Shown: positions 25,945-34,638 of the stretch, in pieces
Layout: each line of letters begins with the position of its first letter
Numbering within the stretch: position 1 is the stretch's first letter
Made by a program: the position numbers and the translations under genes
NCBI GenBank assembly: GCA_029782215.1
Contig: JAKOVD010000137.1
Span: forward strand, 1 to 64,000
Direction of reading: 5' to 3'
From: Chloroflexota bacterium
GTDB lineage: Bacteria; Chloroflexota; Anaerolineae; J102
Length of the DNA stretch: 64,000 nucleotides
The notes under the pieces: generated by a model
What the model was told of the DNA's origin: nothing
Database searches by the model: none
The model's input: the letters and a program-made list of their open reading frames with translations, nothing else

Positions 25945-27381
25945 ATGATGCCTCGCTTTCGCCTCCTTCTGTTAAGCCTGGGGCTTGCGGCTGCCATCGT
26001 CTATGGCGCTTCAACCATCGCTGGCACGCGGGCGCAGGGCTCCGGCCCCAACCGCGCCGCCCTGGTCGTCCAGTTCGGCAACGGCGAGGCGTTTGCGTCG
26101 TGTGTCTCCTTCTCGGAGTCGAGCATTTCCGGCTACGACCTGCTGCGCCGCTCCGGTTTGACCGTGCTTGCGGAGCCGAAAAGCGGCATGGGCGCTGCCG
26201 TATGCAAGATCAGCGATGCCCGCCGCCAGAATGGCTGCGACTTTCCCGCCGACGACTGCTTCTGCCAGTGCACGAATCCGCTAGGCAACTGCAAGTACTG
26301 GGCCTACTACCACCAGCAGAACGGCGCCTGGGTCTATTCAGACGTGGGCGGCGGCGGCTGGCCGGTGAGCAACGGCATGATCGATGGCTGGGCCTGGGGT
26401 GAAGGCGAGTTCAACCGTTCCGGGGCGGTGCCGCCGTTGTTGAGCTTCGATCAGATCTGCGTGTCGGCGGAGTCGCCCACACCGACGGCTACGACCCCGG
26501 CCACAGCCACGCCGACGCCGCTGCCCACGGGGACGCCGACGCCAACCAGCACGTGGACGCCAACCCTCACGCCGACGCCCACAGGCACCATTTACACCTC
26601 GACGCCGACTCCGACTCCCCTGTACACCGCGACCCCGCTGGCAACGAGCACGCCCATACCGACGTCCACGGCCGCCGCCACATTGAGCATCGAATTCACC
26701 GCGCAGCCGGAGACGATCGGTGTGGGCTCCTGCACCACCCTGCGCTGGAATGTGCCCGGCGCTGAAGCCGTCTATCTCAAGGCGGGCGCGGGGGCAGAGC
26801 AGGCCGTGGGGGTATCCTCGGCGCAAAACGTGTGCCCCACCGAGAACACCACCTGGACGCTGCGCGGGGTGCGAGGCAGCGTCCAGCAGTCACGTTCGGT
26901 GGCGGTGCAGGTCCTTCCTGCGGGCACACCCTTGCCAAGTCCGGTGGCCACGGCCACCGCGGCGCTCCCGTTCACGCCAGAAGTCATCCCAACCGCTGCA
27001 GGCGGTGAAACACCGGCGCCGCTCTCACCGTCCCCCGCCCCGATCCCCACGGACGCCACTCCGCCCCCGCCTCCGCCGCCTCCTGGACCCACGACCGGGG
27101 CGCCACCCCCGCCACCCGCGCCCGGTGGCGGCGCCGTAGCCAAGCCGGTCACCCTCTTTACACCGGTTCCGCATCCTCCCCGCCCTTCGTCCTCGAGTTC
27201 GTCGAGCATCTTCCTGGGCATCGGCGGCTTCGCTCTGCTCCTGGCCGTCGTGGCGGGCGCCGGGCTGTGGGCGCTGTCGCGGCAGAGTGGTTCCCGCCGC
27301 CCGCCGGGCGGCTCTCCACCGCCAGCGGCCCCGCCTGGGCCCCCGCCTGGGCCCCCGCCTGGGCCCCCGCCGGCGCCGTAA
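25945..27381 (+). CDS. Membrane-anchored DUF4430-like protein with Ig-like domain and Pro-rich stalk
   Basis: A 478-residue protein. After a signal peptide comes a second, Cys-rich DUF4430-like domain (RAALVVQFGNGEAF, then DDCFCQC and CKYWAYYHQQNGAW). It shares the DDCF...YWAYxH signature with the preceding gene. A Thr/Pro linker of about 65 residues follows, then an Ig-like domain with two Cys (GVGSCTTLRWNVPG to VCPTENTTWTL), a Pro-rich stalk, one membrane helix (FLGIGGFALLLAVVAGAGLW) and a short Pro/Arg tail. It is likely held at the membrane with the DUF4430 domain outward, delivering ligand to the ECF transporter encoded next. Starts at ATG 25945 or 25948. Confidence 0.78.
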   Translation: MMPRFRLLLLSLGLAAAIVYGASTIAGTRAQGSGPNRAALVVQFGNGEAFASCVSFSESSISGYDLLRRSGLTVLAEPKSGMGAAVCKISDARRQNGCDFPADDCFCQCTNPLGNCKYWAYYHQQNGAWVYSDVGGGGWPVSNGMIDGWAWGEGEFNRSGAVPPLLSFDQICVSAESPTPTATTPATATPTPLPTGTPTPTSTWTPTLTPTPTGTIYTSTPTPTPLYTATPLATSTPIPTSTAAATLSIEFTAQPETIGVGSCTTLRWNVPGAEAVYLKAGAGAEQAVGVSSAQNVCPTENTTWTLRGVRGSVQQSRSVAVQVLPAGTPLPSPVATATAALPFTPEVIPTAAGGETPAPLSPSPAPIPTDATPPPPPPPPGPTTGAPPPPPAPGGGAVAKPVTLFTPVPHPPRPSSSSSSSIFLGIGGFALLLAVVAGAGLWALSRQSGSRRPPGGSPPPAAPPGPPPGPPPGPPPAP

Positions 27382-27382
27382 C

Positions 27383-28471
27383 ATGGCCGAAGGCTACCAT
27401 CCCTACACCTGGGTGGTCTGGCTGGCGGCGGCCACGCTGGCCACGCTCACCACCCGCAACCCCTTGTACCTGACGATCATCCTTTTTGCCGCTGGCTTCG
27501 TGTTTGCCGTGTTGCTTCGGCGTGATGCCGGCCAGGCAACGGGCAGCGCCGCCGCCCGCAGCACCCTGTGGAAGCCGGTTGTACGGCTGGCCCTCTTCCT
27601 GGGTCTGTTTACCATCCTCTTCAATACCCTGACCGTTCACTTCGGCGATCACATCCTGTTCAGCTTGCCGGCCAATTGGCCGGTCATCGGCGGCCCGATC
27701 ACGCTGGAAGCCGTGCTCTACGGCGTCAGCACCGCCCTCAGCTTCATGGTCCTCATCCTGGTCTTCACCGTGTTCAACAGCGCGGTCGGTACACAGAATG
27801 TGCTGCGCATGGTGCCCGCCTTCGCTTACCAGGCGGGCGTGACCTTGACCATTGCCCTGTCGTTCATCCCGCAGACGCTGGTGGCCTGGCAGGAGCTGCG
27901 CGAGGCGCAGCGGCTGCGCGGGGTCAGGGTGCGCGGCCTGGCGGATGTTCAGCCTCTTGTGGTCTCGCTTCTGGCCATCGGCCTGGATCGGGCCATCCAG
28001 CTTGCCGAATCGATGGATGCACGCGGCTTTGGCGGTGTCATGACGCCACCGCCTGCCCGTGAGCGGCGGCTGCTATCAGCCGGCACGGTGCTGGGTCTGC
28101 TCCTGCTCCTGGCCGGTCTGCTGCTGCGGACTGTCCAGCTTGACCGCGGCTGGGGCGGCCTGGTGCTGATGGGGATGGGCGCCCTGGTCCTGGTTGCCAT
28201 CTTCCGCCGTCAGGGCCGCCGCATGCACCGCACGGACTACCGGCGCTGGTTGTGGCGGCGGAATGATACGGTGGTCACGGCCGGGGCGGGCTTGCAGCTT
28301 GTCGCCCTGGTCGCCCTGGGTGTGATCGCACCCGGCGCTCTCTTCTACTATCCCTATCCCCCCTACCCGTTGGCGCCTTCATTCCAGCCCTTCCTGGGCC
28401 TGGTCTATGCCGTGGCCCTGCTGCCGGCGCTTCTGTTGCCGCCGGCGCCGGTCCCGGTACCCGAAGCCTGA
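27383..28471 (+). CDS. ecfT: ECF transporter T component (EcfT/CbiQ family)
   Basis: A 362-residue membrane protein from ATG 27383, one base after the previous stop. The cytoplasmic coupling helices carry the two Ala-Arg-Gly-like motifs of the family, in EAQRLRGVRVRGL and ESMDARGFGG. It scaffolds the ATPases and the substrate-binding S component. It is longer than many EcfT proteins (about 265 residues) because extra hydrophobic segments follow the ARG motif. All ECF parts are encoded together here, indicating a dedicated (group I) transporter. Confidence 0.88.
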   Translation: MAEGYHPYTWVVWLAAATLATLTTRNPLYLTIILFAAGFVFAVLLRRDAGQATGSAAARSTLWKPVVRLALFLGLFTILFNTLTVHFGDHILFSLPANWPVIGGPITLEAVLYGVSTALSFMVLILVFTVFNSAVGTQNVLRMVPAFAYQAGVTLTIALSFIPQTLVAWQELREAQRLRGVRVRGLADVQPLVVSLLAIGLDRAIQLAESMDARGFGGVMTPPPARERRLLSAGTVLGLLLLLAGLLLRTVQLDRGWGGLVLMGMGALVLVAIFRRQGRRMHRTDYRRWLWRRNDTVVTAGAGLQLVALVALGVIAPGALFYYPYPPYPLAPSFQPFLGLVYAVALLPALLLPPAPVPVPEA

Positions 28472-28482
28472 GTCCTGCGATC

Positions 28483-30096
28483 ATGATCTCCTTCGACCAC
28501 TTCAGCTTCCAGTACGCCGGGGCTGCCCGGCCCGTCCTCCAGGACGTCTCCCTCCGACTGCCGGAGGGCGCCTTTATCCTGGTGATCGGTCCCTCGGGCG
28601 CCGGCAAGTCCACTTTCTTGCGGGCGCTCAACGGCCTCGTGCCCCATTTCTACGGCGGCAAGGTGGGTGGCGTGGTGCGTGTTGACGGCCGCGACCCGGT
28701 TCAGGCCGAACCGCGTGGCATGTCGGACCTGGTCGGCATGGTGTTTCAGGACCCGGAATCGGGTTTCGTGGTGGATGTGGTGGAGGACGAGCTGGCGTTC
28801 GCCCTGGAGAACTGGGCCTTGCCGCAGGAGGTCATGCGTAAGCGCGTGGAAGAGGTGCTCGACCAACTCCGCATTGCCCACCTGCGTTCCCGCCCGGTCA
28901 GCAGCCTCTCTGGGGGTGAGAAGCAGCGCGTGGCCATCGCTTCGGTGTTGTCTCTCCATCCGCAGATCCTGGTGCTCGACGAGCCGACCTCACAGCTTGA
29001 TCCGCAGGCTGCTGAAGAGGTGCTGCTGGCGCTGCGCCAGCTCAATGAGGACCTGGGCATCACCGTGGTCCTTTCTGAACATCGCCTGGAGCGCGTCGTG
29101 CAGTACGCCGATTATGTCTTGTACTGGCCCGGTGAGGGCGAGGCGCCGGTGCTTGGCCGCCCGGCCGAGGTGCTGATGCAAGTGCCGCTGACGCCGCCTC
29201 TGATTGCGCTGGGCAAGGCCCTCGGCTGGGAGCCGCTGCCGTTGACCATCAAGGAGGGGCGGCGCTTCGCCCAAGGCATCAAGGAACGCCTGCGTCCCGC
29301 TGCCGAGGCGGATGCTGCACCGTGGAACGGGCATGAACCCTCGCTGCTGGTGGACCGTCTTTGGCATCGCTACGCCAACGGCGTCGAGGCTCTTCGCTCC
29401 GTGAGCTTGCGGGTGGCGCCGGGTGAATTCGTGGCGCTCATGGGCCGCAATGGCAGCGGCAAGAGCACGCTCCTCAAACACCTTGTCGGCCTGCTCAAGC
29501 CTGCGCAGGGCACGGTGCAGGTGCTGGGGCAGGATGCCAGCCGCCTGTCGACGGAGCAGCTTGCGGCGCGGGTCGCCTATGTGCCGCAGAATCCCGACCG
29601 CTTGCTGTTTGCCGAGACCGTAGCCGGCGAGCTGCTGCTGAGCCGGCGCGCGCACGGGCTTCCCCTGGACCCCCTGGCCGATCGCGCCCTGCTGGAGCGC
29701 CTGGGCATCCAGCACCTGGCCGGGCAGCATCCGCGTGACCTGTCGGTGGGTGAGAAGCAGCGGCTGGCCCTGGCGGCGGTGCTGGTGGCCGATCCGGACC
29801 TGATCCTGCTTGATGAACCGACGCGGGGCCTCGACTACGTCCAGAAGCACCACCTGGCGGCGCTGCTGCAGGAGCTGCGGGCTGCCGGCAAGACCGTCCT
29901 GATGGCCACGCACGATGTCGAGCTGGTGGCTGCGACGGCCGACCGGGTGGTGTTGATGGCGGAGGGGCAGATCGTGGTCGATGGTCCCGCCCGTCGCGTG
30001 ATGGCGGAGTCGATGGTCTTTGCCAGCCAGGTGAACAAGCTGTTCCGGGACCCCCGTCTGCTCACGCCCGAAGACGTGCTCTCCAGCCTCAACTAG
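28483..30096 (+). CDS. ecfA: Fused ECF transporter ATPase (EcfA-EcfA')
   Basis: A 537-residue protein with two complete ABC ATPase domains. The first has Walker A GPSGAGKSTFLRALNG, signature SLSGGEKQRVAIAS and Walker B ILVLDEPTSQLDP. The second starts near residue 285 with GRNGSGKSTLLKHLVG, signature DLSVGEKQRLALAA (Gly to Val at the third position) and LILLDEPTRGLD. The two ATPases are separate genes in many ECF systems; fusion is known. They power rotation of the S component for vitamin uptake. The gene starts 11 bases after ecfT. Confidence 0.93.
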   Translation: MISFDHFSFQYAGAARPVLQDVSLRLPEGAFILVIGPSGAGKSTFLRALNGLVPHFYGGKVGGVVRVDGRDPVQAEPRGMSDLVGMVFQDPESGFVVDVVEDELAFALENWALPQEVMRKRVEEVLDQLRIAHLRSRPVSSLSGGEKQRVAIASVLSLHPQILVLDEPTSQLDPQAAEEVLLALRQLNEDLGITVVLSEHRLERVVQYADYVLYWPGEGEAPVLGRPAEVLMQVPLTPPLIALGKALGWEPLPLTIKEGRRFAQGIKERLRPAAEADAAPWNGHEPSLLVDRLWHRYANGVEALRSVSLRVAPGEFVALMGRNGSGKSTLLKHLVGLLKPAQGTVQVLGQDASRLSTEQLAARVAYVPQNPDRLLFAETVAGELLLSRRAHGLPLDPLADRALLERLGIQHLAGQHPRDLSVGEKQRLALAAVLVADPDLILLDEPTRGLDYVQKHHLAALLQELRAAGKTVLMATHDVELVAATADRVVLMAEGQIVVDGPARRVMAESMVFASQVNKLFRDPRLLTPEDVLSSLN

Positions 30097-30100
30097 AGTT

Positions 30101-30155
30101 GCAGGTTGTAGGTTGAAAAAAGTGACCTTCAACCTGGAACCTTCAACCTTCAACC
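30101..30155. repeat. Word-like inverted repeat between ecfA and the S component
   Basis: GCAGGTTGTAGGTTGAA (30101-30117) can pair with CTTCAACCTGGAACCTT (from 30127), followed by another CAACCTTCAACC. The 63-base gap is almost entirely this repeat. It is not followed by a U-tract, so it need not stop transcription. Confidence 0.55.
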
Positions 30156-30159
30156 GTGC

Positions 30160-30945
30160 ATGTCATCGACGCGGATTGTTCCGGCCTTTATCCTGGTTTT
30201 GGCCAGCCTGTTGGGACTGGCGGCATTCTTGTCGCCGTTCTGGCAGCGCAACCTCGAGCAGAATGGGGCCATCGCCGCCGCGCACAGCGGCGATTCCCTG
30301 CTCATGCTGGTCCTGCTCAGCGCCCTGGCCCTGGCGGCGGTCATTGCCAACCTGCAAACGGGGCAGATGTCCTCGAAGACCCTGGCCGTGCTCGGGGCTC
30401 TGGCGGCCGTCGGCGCCATGCTTCGCTTCATCCCCGGACCTTTCGGTTTCTCCGCTATTTTCTTCCTGCCGATCCTGGCGGGGTACGCTTTTGGGGCCCA
30501 ATTCGGCTTCCTGACCGGACTGACCACCCTGCTGGCGTCGGCGTTTCTCACTGGTGGCGTGGGACCGTGGCTGCCCTACCAGATGTTTGCTTCGGGCTGG
30601 GTTGGCGCCGTTGCCGGACTCCTGCCGCATCTCCGTCCGAACTCACGGGTGGAGCTGCTGATGCTGGCAGCGGCCGGCTTTGTCATGGGCCTGCTTTACG
30701 GCGCCGTGATGAATCTCTGGTTCTGGCCCTTTGTCTTCCGGCCTGAGATGTCGGCGCAGTACTGGCAGCCCGGCACAGGCATCCTGGAAACACTGCAGCG
30801 TTATGCGCTCTTCTACGTCGTGACCTCCTTCTTCTGGGATGTCTGGCGCGGGCTGGGGAACGCAGTGCTGCTGCTGCTCTTTGGAGCGCCGGTGCTCCGG
30901 CTGCTGCGCCGGTACGAACAGCGCTTCCGGTTCGTGGTGGGCTGA
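30160..30945 (+). CDS. ECF transporter S component, probable cobalamin-specific (CbrT-like)
   Basis: A 261-residue membrane protein. The segment VGAMLRFIPGPFGFSAIFFLPILAGYAF (read in frame), with a Gly-rich loop followed by LTTLLASAFLTGGVGPWLPYQMFA, has the layout of S components: six core helices with an AxxxA-type coupling helix and a Gly/Pro-rich substrate loop. It has an extra N-terminal helix compared with a standard S protein of about 180 residues. The cobalamin assignment is inferred from the riboswitch and the transcobalamin-like neighbours; CbrT is the known ECF S protein for B12. It is the last gene of the operon. Confidence 0.82.
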   Translation: MSSTRIVPAFILVLASLLGLAAFLSPFWQRNLEQNGAIAAAHSGDSLLMLVLLSALALAAVIANLQTGQMSSKTLAVLGALAAVGAMLRFIPGPFGFSAIFFLPILAGYAFGAQFGFLTGLTTLLASAFLTGGVGPWLPYQMFASGWVGAVAGLLPHLRPNSRVELLMLAAAGFVMGLLYGAVMNLWFWPFVFRPEMSAQYWQPGTGILETLQRYALFYVVTSFFWDVWRGLGNAVLLLLFGAPVLRLLRRYEQRFRFVVG

Positions 30946-31149
30946 GGCCAGGCCGCAGGCTCCTGCCAGTGGTCACAGCGCATGCAGCGCGGCAGCAGAT
31001 ACGCAGTTCGGGTCATGGGCGCCATCTTGGCGCCGTGCAATGGAGGCAGTGCATTTGCCCCCGTTTGTGCTAAAATCGACCCGCATGCCTGATGCTGGTG
31101 CGGGCTGCTCGCTCATCGCGCTAGCCTGCTCCGCAGAGACGCCTCATCC

Positions 31150-32136
31150 TTGGACGCCTTCTTCATTCGCAATCCGATTTCCGGTCATCCCGCCCGCCAG
31201 GCCGCCCTCCAGCGCGCCCTGGCGGAGTTTCGCTATGCGGGCTGGAAGCTGGAGGTGCGCGAGACTGAACGCAAGGGGCATGCCCGTGATCTGGCGTGCC
31301 AGGCGGTGCAGGAAGGGCACCGGACGGTCATCATTGCCGGCGGGGATGGCTCCATTGAGCAGGCGGTGGACGGCATTGTCCGCAGCGGTGTGCCCGGCGT
31401 GCGCCTGGGCATTCTACCCTCCGGCACCGGCAACGTCTTTGCCCGCGACGTGGGCCTGCCATTTCCCCAGGTCGACGATGACGATGCCGTGGTCAAGGCG
31501 GCGCAGGTGATCCTGGAAGGAGATGCCATCAGCGTCGACGTGGGGCTGGCGAATGGCAGCGCCTTTCTGTGCTGGGCGGGGTGCGGGTTGGATTCCATCG
31601 TTGCAGACCAGGTCGAACGCAATCTCGAGTTCAAACGCCGGGCGCCGGTGCTGACCTACGCCGCCGAGGTGGTGCGGCAGGCTCTGCGTTTTCAGTCACC
31701 TTTTGCCCGCATCGAGCTTGACGATGGCGAGGTGCTGGAAGACCATTTCAGTCTGATTGTGGCGAGCAACATCGTCCTGTATGGCCGGTATTTCCGTGTG
31801 ACGCCCAACGCCCTCCTCGACGACGGCTACCTGGAGATGGTCGCCATGCAAACGGAGGCACTCACGTCGCTGGCCTTTACCAGCGCCAAGCTTCTGCTGG
31901 CGCCTGAGCTGCCCGATGCCCGCCTGATTCGCCGTCGCGTGCGCAAGATGACGGTGGCGACGGCTCCGTCCACGGTCTATCACCTGGATGGTGATCCGCT
32001 CGGGGTGACGCCGCTTTCTATCGAGGTGCTGCCCCGGCGGTTGCCACTGTTCCTGGATCGTGTGGCTGCCGCCAACCGGCTCCAGGACCCCTCGGCCGAG
32101 GTCGCAGTGCCCGGCCGCGACGGTGATCATGGCTGA
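31150..32136 (+). CDS. Diacylglycerol kinase/YegS-type lipid kinase
   Basis: A 328-residue protein starting at TTG 31150 (MDAFFIRNPISGH). The catalytic ATP-binding motif is TVIIAGGDGSIEQAVDGI, followed by LGILPSGTGNVFARDVGLP. These GGDG and GTGN motifs define the DagK/YegS/LCB5 family. It phosphorylates diacylglycerol or a related lipid in membrane-lipid recycling. The C-terminal beta-sandwich ends in HLDGDPLGVTPLSIEVLP. Its end overlaps xseA by eight bases. No upstream ATG is in frame, so TTG is likely real. Confidence 0.88.
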   Translation: MDAFFIRNPISGHPARQAALQRALAEFRYAGWKLEVRETERKGHARDLACQAVQEGHRTVIIAGGDGSIEQAVDGIVRSGVPGVRLGILPSGTGNVFARDVGLPFPQVDDDDAVVKAAQVILEGDAISVDVGLANGSAFLCWAGCGLDSIVADQVERNLEFKRRAPVLTYAAEVVRQALRFQSPFARIELDDGEVLEDHFSLIVASNIVLYGRYFRVTPNALLDDGYLEMVAMQTEALTSLAFTSAKLLLAPELPDARLIRRRVRKMTVATAPSTVYHLDGDPLGVTPLSIEVLPRRLPLFLDRVAAANRLQDPSAEVAVPGRDGDHG

Positions 32137-33328
32137 CGTCCTGACGGTGTCACAGTTGGCGGACCACCTGACCGTCGTCTTGCGCGCCGATGAGCTGTTA
32201 GCCGATGTCACGGTGGTGGGGGAGATCAGCAATTCGCTCCTTGCCAGCTCGGGGCATTTCTACTTCTCGCTCAAGGATGCCAACGCCACGCTGAGCTGTG
32301 TCATGTGGCGTTCCGCGGCTCGAACGCTGTTCCAGACGCCGCAGGAAGGCCAACGCGTGGTCGTCCATGCCCGCGTCGACTTCTACGCGCCGCGCGGGCA
32401 GATCCAGCTCATCGTCGATGCCATGCGGCGTGAGGCTGGGATCGGCGACCTTTATCTGGAGTTCGAGCAGACCAAGGCCAGGCTCCAGGCCGAAGGTCTT
32501 TTCGATGCCGCCCGTAAACGCAGGCTCCCGGTCTTCCCGCGGCGGATTGGCCTGGTGACATCCCCTGTGGGCGCCGCCCTGCGCGACTTTCTGCGCATCG
32601 CCGGCGGCCGCTGGCCCATTGCCGATGTACTGCTGGCGCCCAGCCTTGTCCAGGGCGACCAGGCGCCCGCCTCACTGCAGGCGGCGCTCTACGCTTTGTA
32701 CGCCCGCCAGGACGTCGACGTCATCGTGCTGGCTCGCGGCGGAGGCTCCATCGAGGACCTGTGGGCCTTCAACGACGAGGGTCTGGCGCGTCTCATTGCC
32801 CAGTCGCCGGTTCCGGTCGTCACCGGCATCGGCCATGAGACGGATTTCACCATTGCCGACTTCGTGGCTGACCAACGCCAACCGACGCCTTCCGCGGCGG
32901 CAGCGGCGGTGACGCCAGACGGCGACGCTTTGCGCCAGAGCCTTGACGCCGTCGCCGACCAGATCACAGCCCGGATGCGCGGCGGCCTGGACCGGCGGCG
33001 GCAGCAAATGCAGCAGGCAGAAGCGCTGCTGCTTCGCTTCTCGCCTCGCTTCCGCATCGACCGCCAGCGACAGACGGCGGCAGAAATGGAACGCCGCTTG
33101 ACCTGGGCCTGGTCGGGCCAACAGCGCCGCCGCCGGCAGGACGTACAGACCCTTCATCAGCGCCTGGCAGCCCTCAATCCCGGGGCGGTGCTGGCGCGCG
33201 GCTATGCCATCGTGCAATCAGATGCGGGCCATGTCATCCAGTCGGTGGACCAGGTGCAGACCGGAGATCCGCTTACCGTGCGCGTCGCCGATGGCGCTTT
33301 TCCTGTGCTTGTCCGCCCACGTTCCTGA
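32129..33328 (+). CDS. xseA: Exodeoxyribonuclease VII large subunit
   Basis: A 399-residue protein from ATG 32129, inside the end of the lipid-kinase gene. The N-terminal OB-fold (ELLADVTVVGEISNSL, SSGHFYFSLKDANATLSCVMW) is followed by the catalytic domain with VFPRRIGLVTSPVGAALRDF, DVIVLARGGGSIEDLWAFND and GIGHETDFTIADFVAD. A coiled coil and ARGYAIVQS complete it. With XseB it degrades single-stranded DNA from both ends. The partner xseB follows after 17 bases. Confidence 0.95.
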   Translation: MADVLTVSQLADHLTVVLRADELLADVTVVGEISNSLLASSGHFYFSLKDANATLSCVMWRSAARTLFQTPQEGQRVVVHARVDFYAPRGQIQLIVDAMRREAGIGDLYLEFEQTKARLQAEGLFDAARKRRLPVFPRRIGLVTSPVGAALRDFLRIAGGRWPIADVLLAPSLVQGDQAPASLQAALYALYARQDVDVIVLARGGGSIEDLWAFNDEGLARLIAQSPVPVVTGIGHETDFTIADFVADQRQPTPSAAAAAVTPDGDALRQSLDAVADQITARMRGGLDRRRQQMQQAEALLLRFSPRFRIDRQRQTAAEMERRLTWAWSGQQRRRRQDVQTLHQRLAALNPGAVLARGYAIVQSDAGHVIQSVDQVQTGDPLTVRVADGAFPVLVRPRS

Positions 33329-33345
33329 CGCTTTTGCAGCCCACC

Positions 33346-33588
33346 ATGTCTCTACCCGAACCCACCAACCTCAACTTCGAGCAGGCCCTCGCCGAGCTGC
33401 AGGCCGCCGTGGCCGCGCTTGAAAGCGGCAGCGGTGACCTGGAAGCCAACCTGGCCCAATACGAGCGGGGCATGGCGCTGGTGCAGCGACTCAACGACCT
33501 CCTGGACCAGGCTGAGATGCGGGTCAACGAGCTGCTCCCCTCCGGCGGCGAAGTGCCCTTCGAAGGCCCGCGCGACAGCCGCAGCTAG
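33346..33588 (+). CDS. xseB: Exodeoxyribonuclease VII small subunit
   Basis: An 80-residue acidic helical protein from ATG 33346. The motif NFEQALAELQAAVAALESGS then DLEANLAQYERGMALVQR is the classic XseB pattern (FE.al..Le..V..le.g.l.LeesL..yerG). It forms the helical coat around XseA. The pair is an operon with the lipid kinase upstream. Confidence 0.93.
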   Translation: MSLPEPTNLNFEQALAELQAAVAALESGSGDLEANLAQYERGMALVQRLNDLLDQAEMRVNELLPSGGEVPFEGPRDSRS

Positions 33589-33741
33589 GTCGCCCAGGGC
33601 GGCGCCAGTCCCTTGGAGATTCTTGCCACCGTCTTAGGCTGCTACTAGAATGGTGGTGACAGCAGTTGGCAGAAGTCCGTCTTGCTGCCTTTGCACGCGT
33701 TTTTCGCTTCCTTTTCCTCTCAGCCGCAACCACAACGCCGC

Positions 33742-34575
33742 ATGAAAGAGCAGCAGCCCCTGGGCATCTCATTTCACGAACGTCACATTGTTCATCCTGG
33801 CGCCAGCGTTGACCTGGGCAAGGTCGACGCCGGCGATAAGGCGGGCCTGAAGAAGAACGACCAGGTTGAAGAGGAGATGGATCGTCTGCGCGCCGAGTTG
33901 GACGATCTCCAGGAGCGCTTCTACGCCTGGGACAAGCGCAGCTTGCTCATCGTTCTCCAGGCCATGGATACCGGCGGCAAAGACGGCACGATCGAAGCGG
34001 TGATGCATGGCGTCAATCCGCAGGGGGTCAACGTGACCTCGTTCAAGACCCCGACCGCCGAAGAGCTTGCCCATGACTTCCTCTGGCGTGTGCACAAGGC
34101 AGCGCCGGCGCGGCGTATGATCGGCATCTTCAACCGCTCCCACTATGAGGACGTCCTGGTGGTGCGGGTGCACAACCTGGTGCCTGAAGAGGTGTGGCGC
34201 CAACGCTATGACCAGATCAACCACTTCGAGCGCCTGCTGACGGACTGCGGGACGGTAATCCTCAAGTTCTACCTGCACATCAGCAAGGACGAGCAGGCGA
34301 AGCGTCTGCAGGAGCGCCTGGACGATCCCAAGAAGCACTGGAAGTTCGCCGCCGGTGATCTGAAAGAGCGCGAGCTTTGGGATGACTACACGGCGGCCTA
34401 CCAGGAGGCGTTGGCGCGGTGCAGTACTGAAGGCGCTCCCTGGTACGTCATTCCTGCCAACCATAACTGGTACCGCAACCTGGCGGTGACCAGCATCATC
34501 GTCGAAGCATTGAAGAAACTGAATCCAGTCTATCCTCCGCTGGACCCCAGCATCGGGAAGATCGTCATCAGTTGA
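33742..34575 (+). CDS. ppk2: Polyphosphate kinase 2 family protein
   Basis: A 277-residue P-loop kinase. Walker A appears as LQAMDTGGKDGTIEAVMHG, the lid/Walker B region as IFNRSHYEDVLVVRVH, and EQAKRLQERLDDPKKHWKF is a conserved arginine-rich stretch. The length and the single domain fit PPK2 class I/III-type enzymes, which transfer phosphate from polyphosphate to nucleoside mono- or diphosphates. The precise nucleotide preference cannot be read here. The start ATG 33742 is chosen because earlier in-frame residues are not family-like. Confidence 0.9.
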   Translation: MKEQQPLGISFHERHIVHPGASVDLGKVDAGDKAGLKKNDQVEEEMDRLRAELDDLQERFYAWDKRSLLIVLQAMDTGGKDGTIEAVMHGVNPQGVNVTSFKTPTAEELAHDFLWRVHKAAPARRMIGIFNRSHYEDVLVVRVHNLVPEEVWRQRYDQINHFERLLTDCGTVILKFYLHISKDEQAKRLQERLDDPKKHWKFAAGDLKERELWDDYTAAYQEALARCSTEGAPWYVIPANHNWYRNLAVTSIIVEALKKLNPVYPPLDPSIGKIVIS

Positions 34576-34638
34576 CGGTTTTCTCCTTCCTGGCCTCCAG
34601 ACCGTTCGTGCCGCATCCTGTTGCAGAGTGAGTAACCG

